Source of the DNA: Paenibacillus endophyticus | GTDB taxonomy: Bacteria; Bacillota; Bacilli; Paenibacillales; Paenibacillaceae | DNA: 64,000 nucleotides | Reading direction: 5' to 3' | NCBI RefSeq assembly: GCF_014192395.1 | Contig: NZ_JACHXW010000006.1 | Location: 124,001 to 188,000, forward strand | Shown: piece by piece, positions 16,613 through 24,205 of the stretch | Layout of the letters: each line of letters opens with the position of its first letter | Position numbering within the stretch: position 1 is the first letter of the stretch | Notes under the pieces: generated by a model | What the model was told of the DNA's origin: nothing | The model's input: only the letters and a program-made list of their open reading frames with translations | Database searches by the model: none | Made by a program: the position numbers and the translations under genes

Positions 16613-16646
16613 AGGAGAAGGGGAAATTCCTCTTCTTCTTTTTTTA
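16613..16646 (+). terminator. Terminator after tatC
   Basis: AGAAGGGGAA / TTCCTCTTCT stem followed by a run of T residues. Confidence 0.7.
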
Positions 16647-16720
16647 TTGACAAAAACATAGGTAGCCATTATGATTTAAACAGTTGTTTAAAACAAGTGT
16701 TTAAAACGATTGTTTAAATA
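16647..16720 (+). promoter_or_regulatory. Promoter and repeated TetR-type operator
   Basis: TTGACA (16647-16652) and TATGAT (16670-16675) are 17 bp apart. Starting inside the -10 is the palindrome TTTAAAC-AGTT-GTTTAAA (16675-16692), followed by two more overlapping GTTTAAA half-sites at 13-bp spacing, out to 16718. The layout is that of a repressor site covering the start point. The nearest candidate repressor is the TetR protein encoded two genes on. Confidence 0.78.
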
Positions 16721-16742
16721 GAGAAAACAGGAGTGGATCAGT

Positions 16743-17912
16743 ATGAGAAACGCGTTACAGGCTTTTATGAAGCGCCCAACGACATGGGTGGGTATGATTA
16801 CAGCCATTATGTTTCAGGTTATTTTTTCCGTCATCTGGATGACAGGCTATAATGGGGTTACAGATCGTATTGACCAGCTTCATATTGCGATCGTGAACGA
16901 GGATCAACAAATGGGTACGCAGGTCGCAAGCAGCCTAGTACAACGGTTACCTTTCAATATGAATGAAATGGCGGGCATAGATGAAGCAAAGCAAATGCTT
17001 GATGAGCGTGAGCTACAAATGGTCGTTTGGATCCCATCGGATTTCTCACAGAAAGCGACCGCGGCAGATGGTACGGCTTCGATTCAATACATCATCAATG
17101 AGTCTAACCCGGCTCTTATCAAAAGCATTATGAGCGGCGCAGCTGCGCAAATTACAACGGAAGTCAATAAGCAGGCGATAGCCGGAGGCATTCAAACGGT
17201 GCTTGGCAATATGCAGCTTCCTGCTGAACAGGCAGGCGCAGCGGCTCAAGGGCTGTCAGAGCGAGTAACTTCGGATATTCAATCGACGAACGTCATTAAA
17301 GGAATGAACAACCAGATGGTTCCGATGATGCTGGTGCTCGCTTCTTATGTCGGAGCGATGATTATGGGCATGAATTTCGAGCAGTCTGCAATGGCATTAG
17401 GGGGAAGCGTAAGCAAGTGGAACCGTTACGCTGCGAGAAGCATCCTAAATGTTGCCGCAGCCGTTATTATTTCACTCGTAGGCTCATCTTTGCTCGCAGC
17501 ATTCGGTGCCCAAATGGACCAAGGCTTCTTGCATATTTGGATGTTCCAGCTGCTGTTCGTACTAACCTTTATATTCGTTTCGCAAATGTTTATTTACTTG
17601 TTCGGCTTAAGCGGCATGCTCTTCAATATCATCTTATTGTCGGCGCAGCTCGTTACTTCGGGAGCAATCGTTCCGCGTGAATTGTTATCGGACTTTTACA
17701 TCAAGCTAGGCGACATTCTGCCAGCCACCTATGCAGTAGAAGGCACCATGAACATTTTGTTCGGAGGACCTGCGGCTACGAGTGATGCCCTTGCGCTAAG
17801 CATGGTTGCAGTTGCAGCCATTGCAATCAGTACGCTTGCAGTCGCCGCCAAACGAAAAGCTGTTCTCCAGCATCAGCCTAAGGCAGCCATCGCCAGCCAC
17901 AAACATTCATAA
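16743..17912 (+). CDS. ABC-2 type permease / YhgE-Pip-like export protein
   Basis: The 389-residue membrane protein has an N-terminal helix (TWVGMITAIMFQVIFSVIWMTG), a large extracytoplasmic domain (about 45-195, including IAIVNEDQQMGTQVASSL) and five to six C-terminal helices from about 200. This is the DUF3533/ABC2_membrane_3 plan of efflux-associated permeases. No ATPase gene is adjacent, so it either recruits one encoded elsewhere or acts as an SNG1/YhgE-type protein. The promoter carries TetR-type operators and the next gene is a TetR regulator, a usual arrangement for an inducible export system. Substrate unknown. Confidence 0.78.
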   Translation: MRNALQAFMKRPTTWVGMITAIMFQVIFSVIWMTGYNGVTDRIDQLHIAIVNEDQQMGTQVASSLVQRLPFNMNEMAGIDEAKQMLDERELQMVVWIPSDFSQKATAADGTASIQYIINESNPALIKSIMSGAAAQITTEVNKQAIAGGIQTVLGNMQLPAEQAGAAAQGLSERVTSDIQSTNVIKGMNNQMVPMMLVLASYVGAMIMGMNFEQSAMALGGSVSKWNRYAARSILNVAAAVIISLVGSSLLAAFGAQMDQGFLHIWMFQLLFVLTFIFVSQMFIYLFGLSGMLFNIILLSAQLVTSGAIVPRELLSDFYIKLGDILPATYAVEGTMNILFGGPAATSDALALSMVAVAAIAISTLAVAAKRKAVLQHQPKAAIASHKHS

Positions 17913-17980
17913 CAGTTCGCTGTTGCAGAACATCAAAGATTCGTTCACAATAAAAGATATTGTTTTTATGGAGGACCGTT

Positions 17981-18571
17981 ATGACTACAGGAGACGCGGA
18001 TATTAAGATCAGAATATTGTTAGCATCCAAAAAGCTGTTTGCAGAGCAAGGCTTCGAAAAAACGACCGTTCGGCAAATATGCGAAGAGGCGGGTGCTAAC
18101 GTCGCGCTTGTCTCGTATCATTTCGGCGGGAAAGAAAATATGTTTGGCGCATTATTCGAGTATTTTTTCCCGAATGACGATATTGCGGGGATCGATCCCA
18201 CTCTAAGCCCTGTTGAAGGCATAAAGCTCCTCATCTCAGAGGTAACTAAATTCCGCTACAGCGATCGTCAGCTTATTAATATTATTCAACAGGAAATCAT
18301 AATGAATACGGATCGCATCCAAAAAATCCGCAAGCATGTCATGCCGATGTGGCAGTTGCTTCGTCAATGGCTCAAGGAAGGCGAGGAGCAGCAATTGTTC
18401 CAATTCCGCTCCTTGGATACGACCTTGCTGTCCGTGGTCGGAACGCTTCTCTTTCATCGCCATACGGAATACTGGACTTTTCTCGTTGAGGAGAAAAATC
18501 CGCCTATGGCTGAAGTTATCGAAGATTTGACGGCATTCATTCTCGGCGGCATCCATTATAAAGAAGAATAG
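17981..18571 (+). CDS. TetR-family transcriptional regulator
   Basis: The 196-residue protein has an N-terminal TetR HTH (ILLASKKLFAEQGFEKTTVRQICEEAGANVALVSYHFG split over residues ~10-45) and a variable ligand-binding C-terminal domain of the CerR/DUF1956 type. ATG 17981 has GGAGGA just upstream. It is the likely repressor of the permease gene 70 bp upstream through the GTTTAAA operators. A terminator hairpin follows at 18584-18621. Confidence 0.9.
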   Translation: MTTGDADIKIRILLASKKLFAEQGFEKTTVRQICEEAGANVALVSYHFGGKENMFGALFEYFFPNDDIAGIDPTLSPVEGIKLLISEVTKFRYSDRQLINIIQQEIIMNTDRIQKIRKHVMPMWQLLRQWLKEGEEQQLFQFRSLDTTLLSVVGTLLFHRHTEYWTFLVEEKNPPMAEVIEDLTAFILGGIHYKEE

Positions 18572-18583
18572 AAGAGCATAACG

Positions 18584-18621
18584 AATACCGTACTGCGAGC
18601 AATCGCGGTGCGGTATTTTTG
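18584..18621 (+). terminator. Terminator after the TetR gene
   Basis: AATACCG...CGGTATT hairpin with inner GCGA/TCGC pairing and a TTTTTG tail. Confidence 0.75.
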
Positions 18622-18637
18622 TTTCCGGCCCAAAAAG

Positions 18638-18699
18638 TCAAAATAGCGGCATAGGTCATCAAAATAGCGTTAACGAATCAAATGCCTGTTTTTTATAAT
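18638..18699 (+). promoter_or_regulatory. Promoter with 21-bp-spaced direct repeats (probable YesN site)
   Basis: TCAAAATAGCG occurs at 18638-18648 and again at 18659-18669, exactly 21 bp apart, just upstream of the -35 position. The -10 TATAAT is at 18694-18699 and no good -35 is visible. Direct repeats two helical turns apart beside a weak -35 fit an AraC-type activator. The same arrangement recurs at 20551-20580. The AraC-type response regulator encoded at 24.2 kb is the obvious candidate. Confidence 0.65.
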
Positions 18700-18730
18700 A
18701 GAAGCAAGACCAAATAACTGAGGTGAATAT

Positions 18731-19669
18731 ATGCAGAAGCTAGAAACGGCAGCCGAGGCCCCAAAAGCAAAACACATTTCCAAAAGGAGCTCCTTGCAAA
18801 AAAAAGAAACGATTGCCGGCTTGTTATTCGTCGGTCCTATGCTGATCGGCGTCACGGTGCTTACCTTCATTCCGATTATCGCTACGTTCCTGCTTTCGCT
18901 CGCGGATTGGAACTTTATAGCCGGCTTCAAAGACATAAAGTGGGTTGGCTTCGATAATTATGAGCGATTGCTTCAGGATGACGGATTCATGAAGTCGCTC
19001 AAGAACAATGCGTATTTTTTGCTTACCGTACCGATCTACTTGGCGATATCCATGCTGCTGGCGATCCTTATCGATAAGCATGTGTATATGAAAAGCTACT
19101 TCAAGGTAGCTTATTTCATGCCATACATCTCAAGCATTGTGGCAGTTGCCATCGTGTGGCAGGTGCTATTCCATCCGTCAGCGGGGCCGGTCAATCAGCT
19201 GCTCATCTCGTTTGGCATAGACAATCCGCCGAAGTGGATCGCAGATCCGAAATACGCGCTGCCTTCCTTAATGATGATATCGATATGGATTTCTATCGGC
19301 TTCAATCTCATTGTCTACATCGCCGGGCTGCAATCGATTCCGAAGGATTTGTACGAGGCGGCCGACATTGACGGAGCGAACGCTTGGCATAAATTCAAAA
19401 GCATTACGTTCCCGCAGCTGTCGTCCACCTCATTCTTTTTGCTCGTAACCGGCATTATTTCAACGTTCAAAATTTTCGATTTGATTGCTATTTTAACCAA
19501 AGGCGGGCCGATCTCATCGACGAGCATGCTCGTCTGGCATTTGTACGATACGGCGTTCGTCAATTTGAAAATCGGTTATGCTTCCTCGATGGCCGTCATC
19601 TTATTCGCTTGCGTCATGTTGATTACCGTTCTGCAATGGCTGGGTCAGAAGAAATGGGTCAATTACTAG
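18731..19669 (+). CDS. ABC sugar transporter permease, MalF/LplB-like
   Basis: The 312-residue inner-membrane permease has six predicted helices, and the EAA motif appears as EAADIDGANAWHKFKSITFPQL. The N-terminus is basic and Lys-rich. It is the first permease of a carbohydrate ABC importer; the second permease follows 15 bp later and the binding protein after that. No ATPase is in the cluster, which is normal where a shared MsmX-like ATPase energises several importers. The presumed substrate is an oligosaccharide released by the lyase encoded downstream. Confidence 0.92.
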   Translation: MQKLETAAEAPKAKHISKRSSLQKKETIAGLLFVGPMLIGVTVLTFIPIIATFLLSLADWNFIAGFKDIKWVGFDNYERLLQDDGFMKSLKNNAYFLLTVPIYLAISMLLAILIDKHVYMKSYFKVAYFMPYISSIVAVAIVWQVLFHPSAGPVNQLLISFGIDNPPKWIADPKYALPSLMMISIWISIGFNLIVYIAGLQSIPKDLYEAADIDGANAWHKFKSITFPQLSSTSFFLLVTGIISTFKIFDLIAILTKGGPISSTSMLVWHLYDTAFVNLKIGYASSMAVILFACVMLITVLQWLGQKKWVNY

Positions 19670-19684
19670 AGGAGGAGGCATGGC

Positions 19685-20524
19685 ATGACGATTAAACAAA
19701 TAGAGCGGCTAAGAAAGGGCGCCATTACGCTGCTGATGCTCGCAATCAGCATTCTATTCCTGCTGCCATTTCTATGGATGCTCTCCGCGTCCTTCAAAAT
19801 CGAAGCGGATGTATTCACGTATCCGATCCAGTGGATTCCGGCGAAATGGCATATTATCGAAAACTACAAGGAAGTATGGATAGGGAAATTCCCATTTTAC
19901 AAATATTATTGGAACACAGTTAAGGTAACGGTGCTTACGACGGTAACATCGGCGTTTGTTTCGGCGCTTGCGGCTTATGGCTTCTCCAAAATCAATTTTG
20001 CCGCCAGCAAATATTTATTTATAATCGTACTCGCGACATATATGATTCCGCATCAGGCCATTCTTGTTCCGCAGTTTATTTTATACCGCCAAATCGGTTT
20101 TTTTGACAGCCATCTTGGCTTGATTCTACTGAGCAGCTTTAGTGTTCTCGGTACATTTATGCTACGGCAGTTTTTCATGGGGGTTCATAACGAATACATA
20201 GAATCTGCTAAAATAGACGGAGCCGGCCATTGGCGCATTTTTTGGCAGATCGCCTTCCCGCTGGTACGTCCTGCGGTCGCAACATATGCGATCCTGCGAT
20301 TTATATGGACGTGGAACGATTATCAGAATCCGCTGATCTTCCTTCGTACGGATAAGCTGTACACCATTCAGCTGGCGATGCAGAAATTCACGACCATTAA
20401 TGGAGAGTTTTATTCGCTTATTATGGCCGCTGCCGTGTCGGCGATATTACCGCTGCTTATCGTATTCATCATCGGGCAGAAGAGCGTTATCGAAGGCATT
20501 GCGCTAGGCGGGGTTAAAGGATAG
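19685..20524 (+). CDS. ABC sugar transporter permease, MalG-like
   Basis: The 279-residue permease has the EAA loop EYIESAKIDGAGHWRIFWQIAFPL and six helices; the C-terminal EGIALGGVKG end is characteristic of this family. AGGAGGAGG precedes ATG 19685. It pairs with the upstream permease. Between this gene and the binding-protein gene is a second promoter-like region with the YesN-type repeats. Confidence 0.93.
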   Translation: MTIKQIERLRKGAITLLMLAISILFLLPFLWMLSASFKIEADVFTYPIQWIPAKWHIIENYKEVWIGKFPFYKYYWNTVKVTVLTTVTSAFVSALAAYGFSKINFAASKYLFIIVLATYMIPHQAILVPQFILYRQIGFFDSHLGLILLSSFSVLGTFMLRQFFMGVHNEYIESAKIDGAGHWRIFWQIAFPLVRPAVATYAILRFIWTWNDYQNPLIFLRTDKLYTIQLAMQKFTTINGEFYSLIMAAAVSAILPLLIVFIIGQKSVIEGIALGGVKG

Positions 20525-20550
20525 CAGCCGCTGCATCCTTTAGCTTGTTG

Positions 20551-20613
20551 TCAAAATAGTTGCATAGGTGGTCAATATAGTAGTATGGCTCGGAAAGTTG
20601 CCATTGCTACAAT
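20551..20613 (+). promoter_or_regulatory. Second copy of the 21-bp-spaced repeat, before the binding-protein gene
   Basis: TCAAAATAG at 20551-20559 and TCAATATAG at 20572-20580 are 21 bp apart. A TACAAT -10-like hexamer is at 20608-20613. The distance from the second repeat to the -10 (36 bp) nearly equals that at the first promoter (35 bp). This would give the binding protein extra transcription under the same activator. Confidence 0.6.
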
Positions 20614-20692
20614 GAAATCAAGAAAGCGGATACATCAAAGAGGCCGAATGCATATACGCCGTTTGTTCCACAACCACACGAGGAGGGTTAAC

Positions 20693-22099
20693 ATGTACAA
20701 ACAAATGAAATTATGGTTTCTTCTTACTTTGTCAGTCATCATTGTTTTGACAGGCTGCTCGAGCAATGCAGGCAATAAGGAGGCAGCGGAAAATAGCGGC
20801 GCCAGCGAGAATACAGAGAAAGCGACTGCCGCGCCGGACGAAGCGAAGCCCGTAACGATCAAGGTGCATACATTCGGCAACGAGGCGAGCTACAACTGGG
20901 AGAAAACGATTGCCGCATTCAAAGAAAAATATCCGAACATCATTCCCGAGGTGATCGTTCTGAGTGAAAAGGGCGATACGCAGGAGGCGCTCCAGAAGCT
21001 TGATCTTGCTGCCTCTTCGAGTGAACAGATGGACGTTCTGATGTTCAGTGACCCTGCGAGCTACGCACAGCGCGTCGGACTTGGAATGGTTGCCAAGCTG
21101 GATGACTTTATCGCTAAAGACGGCTATACGGTTGCCGAGGACTATAAGGTGGACACAACCTTGAACGGGAGCATCTACGCGCTGCCAGGCAAGTTCAATC
21201 CATGGTATGTGCTGCTTAATAAGACGCAGTTGACCGAAGCGGGACTCAGCGTTCCTACGGAATGGACGTGGGAGGAGTTCACTACATATGCGAAGAAGCT
21301 GACGAGCGGGGAAGGCGCAGCTAAGCACTACGGAACTTATTTCCATGGTCCGCAGAACGGGGGCTGGATGGAATTCATGAAGCTTGCGCTCGCAAATCAA
21401 GCGGATAACACAGAATTTCTTAAAGCGGACGGAACGTTCAACTTAGACAATCCGTTATTCCGCAAATCACTGGAGCTTCGGCTTCAAATGGAGAAGCAGG
21501 ACAAGTCGGCGACGCCGTACACGGACATCATGTCGCAGAAGCTGCACTACCGCAATCAATTTTTCAGCCAAGCGGCAAGCATGGTGATGATCGGAAGCTG
21601 GATGAATACGGAGCTTGGCGGAACGGATCAATTCCCGCTCAATTTCGACGTTGCAGTAGCGCCAATTCCGAAAAACAGCGCCAGCGACGAAGGCGGATAT
21701 ACGATGGTGACAACCGATTATGTCGGCGTTGCGGAAAGCTCCAAAAACAAAGAAGCGGCCTACACATTCGTTCGCTGGTATACGACGGAAGGACAGATCG
21801 CCCAGGGCAAAAACATTCCGTCATGGAACGGCGTGGATGATTCGCAGCTTGCCTCCATCATCGATATCATTCTTGGAGCCACTCAAAATCCAGAGAAGGT
21901 TGATAAAGCTTCCTTGCTTAGCGTGCTCTCGAACGCGAAGTCATCCAAGATCATCCCGCCTGTGACCTATCAATCAGAAATGTATAAGGTCATTAACGAA
22001 GAATACGAGAAGCTGATATTCGACCAGCAGGATATCGACAAAACGATTGCGGCAATGCAGGAGAAGGTACAGCAAATTATTGATGCGAACAAAAAATAA
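20693..22099 (+). CDS. Extracellular sugar-binding lipoprotein (ABC importer)
   Basis: The ~468-residue solute-binding protein of family 1 is anchored outside the membrane. The signal peptide ends in the lipobox VLTGCSS, followed by a Ser/Ala/Glu-rich linker (AGNKEAAENSGASENTEKA). It contains the family features KYPNIIPEVIV, YALPGKFNPWYVLLNKT and GIPSWNG-like NIPSWNG. ATG 20693, preceded by GAGGAGGG, is the correct start; the open frame begins 36 residues earlier. It delivers ligand to the two permeases upstream. A terminator follows at 22128-22160. Confidence 0.93.
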   Translation: MYKQMKLWFLLTLSVIIVLTGCSSNAGNKEAAENSGASENTEKATAAPDEAKPVTIKVHTFGNEASYNWEKTIAAFKEKYPNIIPEVIVLSEKGDTQEALQKLDLAASSSEQMDVLMFSDPASYAQRVGLGMVAKLDDFIAKDGYTVAEDYKVDTTLNGSIYALPGKFNPWYVLLNKTQLTEAGLSVPTEWTWEEFTTYAKKLTSGEGAAKHYGTYFHGPQNGGWMEFMKLALANQADNTEFLKADGTFNLDNPLFRKSLELRLQMEKQDKSATPYTDIMSQKLHYRNQFFSQAASMVMIGSWMNTELGGTDQFPLNFDVAVAPIPKNSASDEGGYTMVTTDYVGVAESSKNKEAAYTFVRWYTTEGQIAQGKNIPSWNGVDDSQLASIIDIILGATQNPEKVDKASLLSVLSNAKSSKIIPPVTYQSEMYKVINEEYEKLIFDQQDIDKTIAAMQEKVQQIIDANKK

Positions 22100-22127
22100 T
22101 AGCGTATAATTTAATTGTGAATGAATA

Positions 22128-22160
22128 AGGAGTGCAGCCTGCAAACTGCGCTCCTTTTTT
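22128..22160 (+). terminator. Terminator after the binding-protein gene
   Basis: AAGGAGTGCAG pairs with CTGCGCTCCTT, followed by TTTTTT. Confidence 0.8.
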
Positions 22161-22163
22161 GAA

Positions 22164-22357
22164 AATATAAGACTTTATATGTTTCACGCGATAAGGTATT
22201 CTTCTATTTCTACGAGAAACGGATACCCTCCTCTTGGTCGGCGAAGCCGTTTCTTCTTGAAATATAAGACTTTATCTGTTTCACGCGATAACGTATTCTT
22301 CTATTTCTACGAGAAACGGATATCCTCCTCTTGGTCGGCGAAGCCGTTTCTTCTTGA
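22164..22357 (+). repeat. Tandem pair of 97-bp repeats
   Basis: Units 22164-22260 and 22261-22357 are both 97 bp and differ at only a few positions (for example TTTATATG versus TTTATCTG). Each starts AATATAAGACTTTAT and ends AGCCGTTTCTTCTTGA, and contains a small CGGC-GAA-GCCG hairpin. They lie between the transporter terminator and the kinase gene. Related, more diverged units occur upstream of leuA (1595-1793). No ORF makes sense in them. They may be an interspersed intergenic element. Confidence 0.85.
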
Positions 22358-22381
22358 TAGGCGACGAGCGGAGGCTAATGC

Positions 22382-24205
22382 ATGATAACCGGCAGAAAAA
22401 CGTTAGCTTGGCCGCGTTCCTTTCGTTTCAAGCTGATGGTAACCTCCATCGTCTGCATTTTGCTCCCGGCTTTTATTACGCTGGCGGTCTACAATATGCT
22501 GACGAAGGATACGGTGAAGGAGGAAGCCGTTTCGCAGGCCCATCAAAAGCTGGAGCTGGTGGACGGCTACGTAACCAATTTGTTTCACTACATGCTGTAT
22601 ATTGCGAACAACGTCCAGAATGACTCGGAAATGAACGTCATACTAAAGGCAGTGGCGGCGGGGAAAGTCTATGAAGGAGTTAATGCGGAATACGAGGAAT
22701 TCACAGATCGCAGTAAAATAACGAATAAAATCGATAATATGACAGTGCTCGGAGATAAGGCAAGAGTAACCATTTTGCTCAAAAATGGAACGCATTTCGC
22801 CAACTACCCGCTGTATGAATATAATCCTAACCTAATTCGGGAGGAGCCTTGGTTTGATCGGCTGAACCAGCTGAGAGGCCTCGAATCGTTTTGGATCGGA
22901 ACGACGCCTACCGTATTCTATCAGGATAAGACGCGCAGCCCGCATCAAATATCGATGGCGCGAACGCTGCGCGGTGGCGGATTAACGCCCTATGGCTATG
23001 TGATCGTGACCATATTGGAGGATCAGGTAAGCAGTATATTCAAAAAGCTGCAAGCCGACCAAGAAACGATGCTGTTGGATGCGGAGGGGAAAATGATGTC
23101 GCATCCGGATCCGCAGCGAATCGGCGAGGCATTTCCTTACGCAGAACGGGCGGGAAAGCAGGCAGACCCGAATATTATCCGATTCGAAGGCGAGAGCTAT
23201 ATCGTCTCAACGCATAAGCTTTCCCTTACGGGGTGGGAGCTTGTGTCTATGACGCCTTACAAAAAGGCCGTCTATAAACTCAACTCGATTTTCAGCCGGG
23301 TATTTATGATTCAGCTGGCATCGTTTTTTGTTTTTTTACTGCTGTTTGTCTACTTGATCGGAACGTTTACGAGGCCCCTCGTCAGGCTGGGCAGGGTTGC
23401 GGAGACGGTGCAGCGGGGCAATCTGGAGGTACGCTCCAATCTGAGGGGACAGGATGAGATCGGCTATTTGGGCGAGTCCTTTGACCAGATGCTGGACAGG
23501 GTGAAGGCGATGATCTCAGAAATTACGATGACCCAGGCCCGTAAAAGAAAAGCGGAGCTGGCGATGCTGCAAGCGCAGATTAATCCGCATTTTTTGTTCA
23601 ATGTGCTGAATTCCATCCGTATGAAGGTCATGCGCAGCGGTGATGCAGACAGTGCCGCAATGATCAGCTCATTGTCGAAGCTGCTCCGAATGACGATAAG
23701 CCAAGAAAAGAACGCAATTCCGCTCCATGATGAAATCGATACGATAGTTGATTACGTGAAGCTGATGAACATGCGCCAGAAGGAGAAGGCGTCGCTCGTG
23801 CTTGAGCTTGATAGGGACACGCTGATGGTGGCTGTTCCGCGTTTTTTCCTGCAGCCGATTATCGAAAACGCGCTTATTCATGGTCTAAGCCAGCGTGCAG
23901 GCTACTTATTTATCGGGTCGGAGCAGGCAGAGGGCGGCATTCAAATTAAGGTTCGGGATGACGGGCAGGGAATGAGCCAGCATACGCTGGGGCTGCTGCG
24001 GACTAAGCTGATGGAGTCTGTGGAGAAGGAGGAGAAGCAACATGCGCCGGTTAACAAATTCACGAGCATGGGGCTCTCGAACGTCTATGAGCGGATGAGG
24101 ATCACATATGGCGAGCGGTTCGAGATGGAAGTAAAGAGCGAGGAGGGGCATGGCACAGAGATTAGGCTGTACATTCCGAGGCTGGAGGCTGGCGATGATG
24201 TATAA
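22382..24205 (+). CDS. YesM-like sensor histidine kinase
   Basis: The 607-residue membrane kinase has TM1 at about 18-40, an extracellular dCache-like sensor, TM2 at about 300-325, a HAMP segment (GTFTRPLVRLGRVAETV), and a His_kinase domain with the phospho-acceptor motif QINPHFLFNVLNSI. The HATPase has PIIENALIHGL and DDGQGMS. GCGGAGG precedes ATG 22382. It overlaps the response-regulator gene, forming a YesM/YesN pair. It sits between the importer and the polysaccharide-degrading genes and probably senses the polysaccharide or its oligomers. Confidence 0.92.
   Translation: MITGRKTLAWPRSFRFKLMVTSIVCILLPAFITLAVYNMLTKDTVKEEAVSQAHQKLELVDGYVTNLFHYMLYIANNVQNDSEMNVILKAVAAGKVYEGVNAEYEEFTDRSKITNKIDNMTVLGDKARVTILLKNGTHFANYPLYEYNPNLIREEPWFDRLNQLRGLESFWIGTTPTVFYQDKTRSPHQISMARTLRGGGLTPYGYVIVTILEDQVSSIFKKLQADQETMLLDAEGKMMSHPDPQRIGEAFPYAERAGKQADPNIIRFEGESYIVSTHKLSLTGWELVSMTPYKKAVYKLNSIFSRVFMIQLASFFVFLLLFVYLIGTFTRPLVRLGRVAETVQRGNLEVRSNLRGQDEIGYLGESFDQMLDRVKAMISEITMTQARKRKAELAMLQAQINPHFLFNVLNSIRMKVMRSGDADSAAMISSLSKLLRMTISQEKNAIPLHDEIDTIVDYVKLMNMRQKEKASLVLELDRDTLMVAVPRFFLQPIIENALIHGLSQRAGYLFIGSEQAEGGIQIKVRDDGQGMSQHTLGLLRTKLMESVEKEEKQHAPVNKFTSMGLSNVYERMRITYGERFEMEVKSEEGHGTEIRLYIPRLEAGDDV

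Noticed and set aside
20585-20692. Upstream extension of the sugar-binding protein
   Set aside because: It would place 36 charged residues before a clean lipoprotein signal peptide; GAGGAGGG sits before the ATG at 20693.
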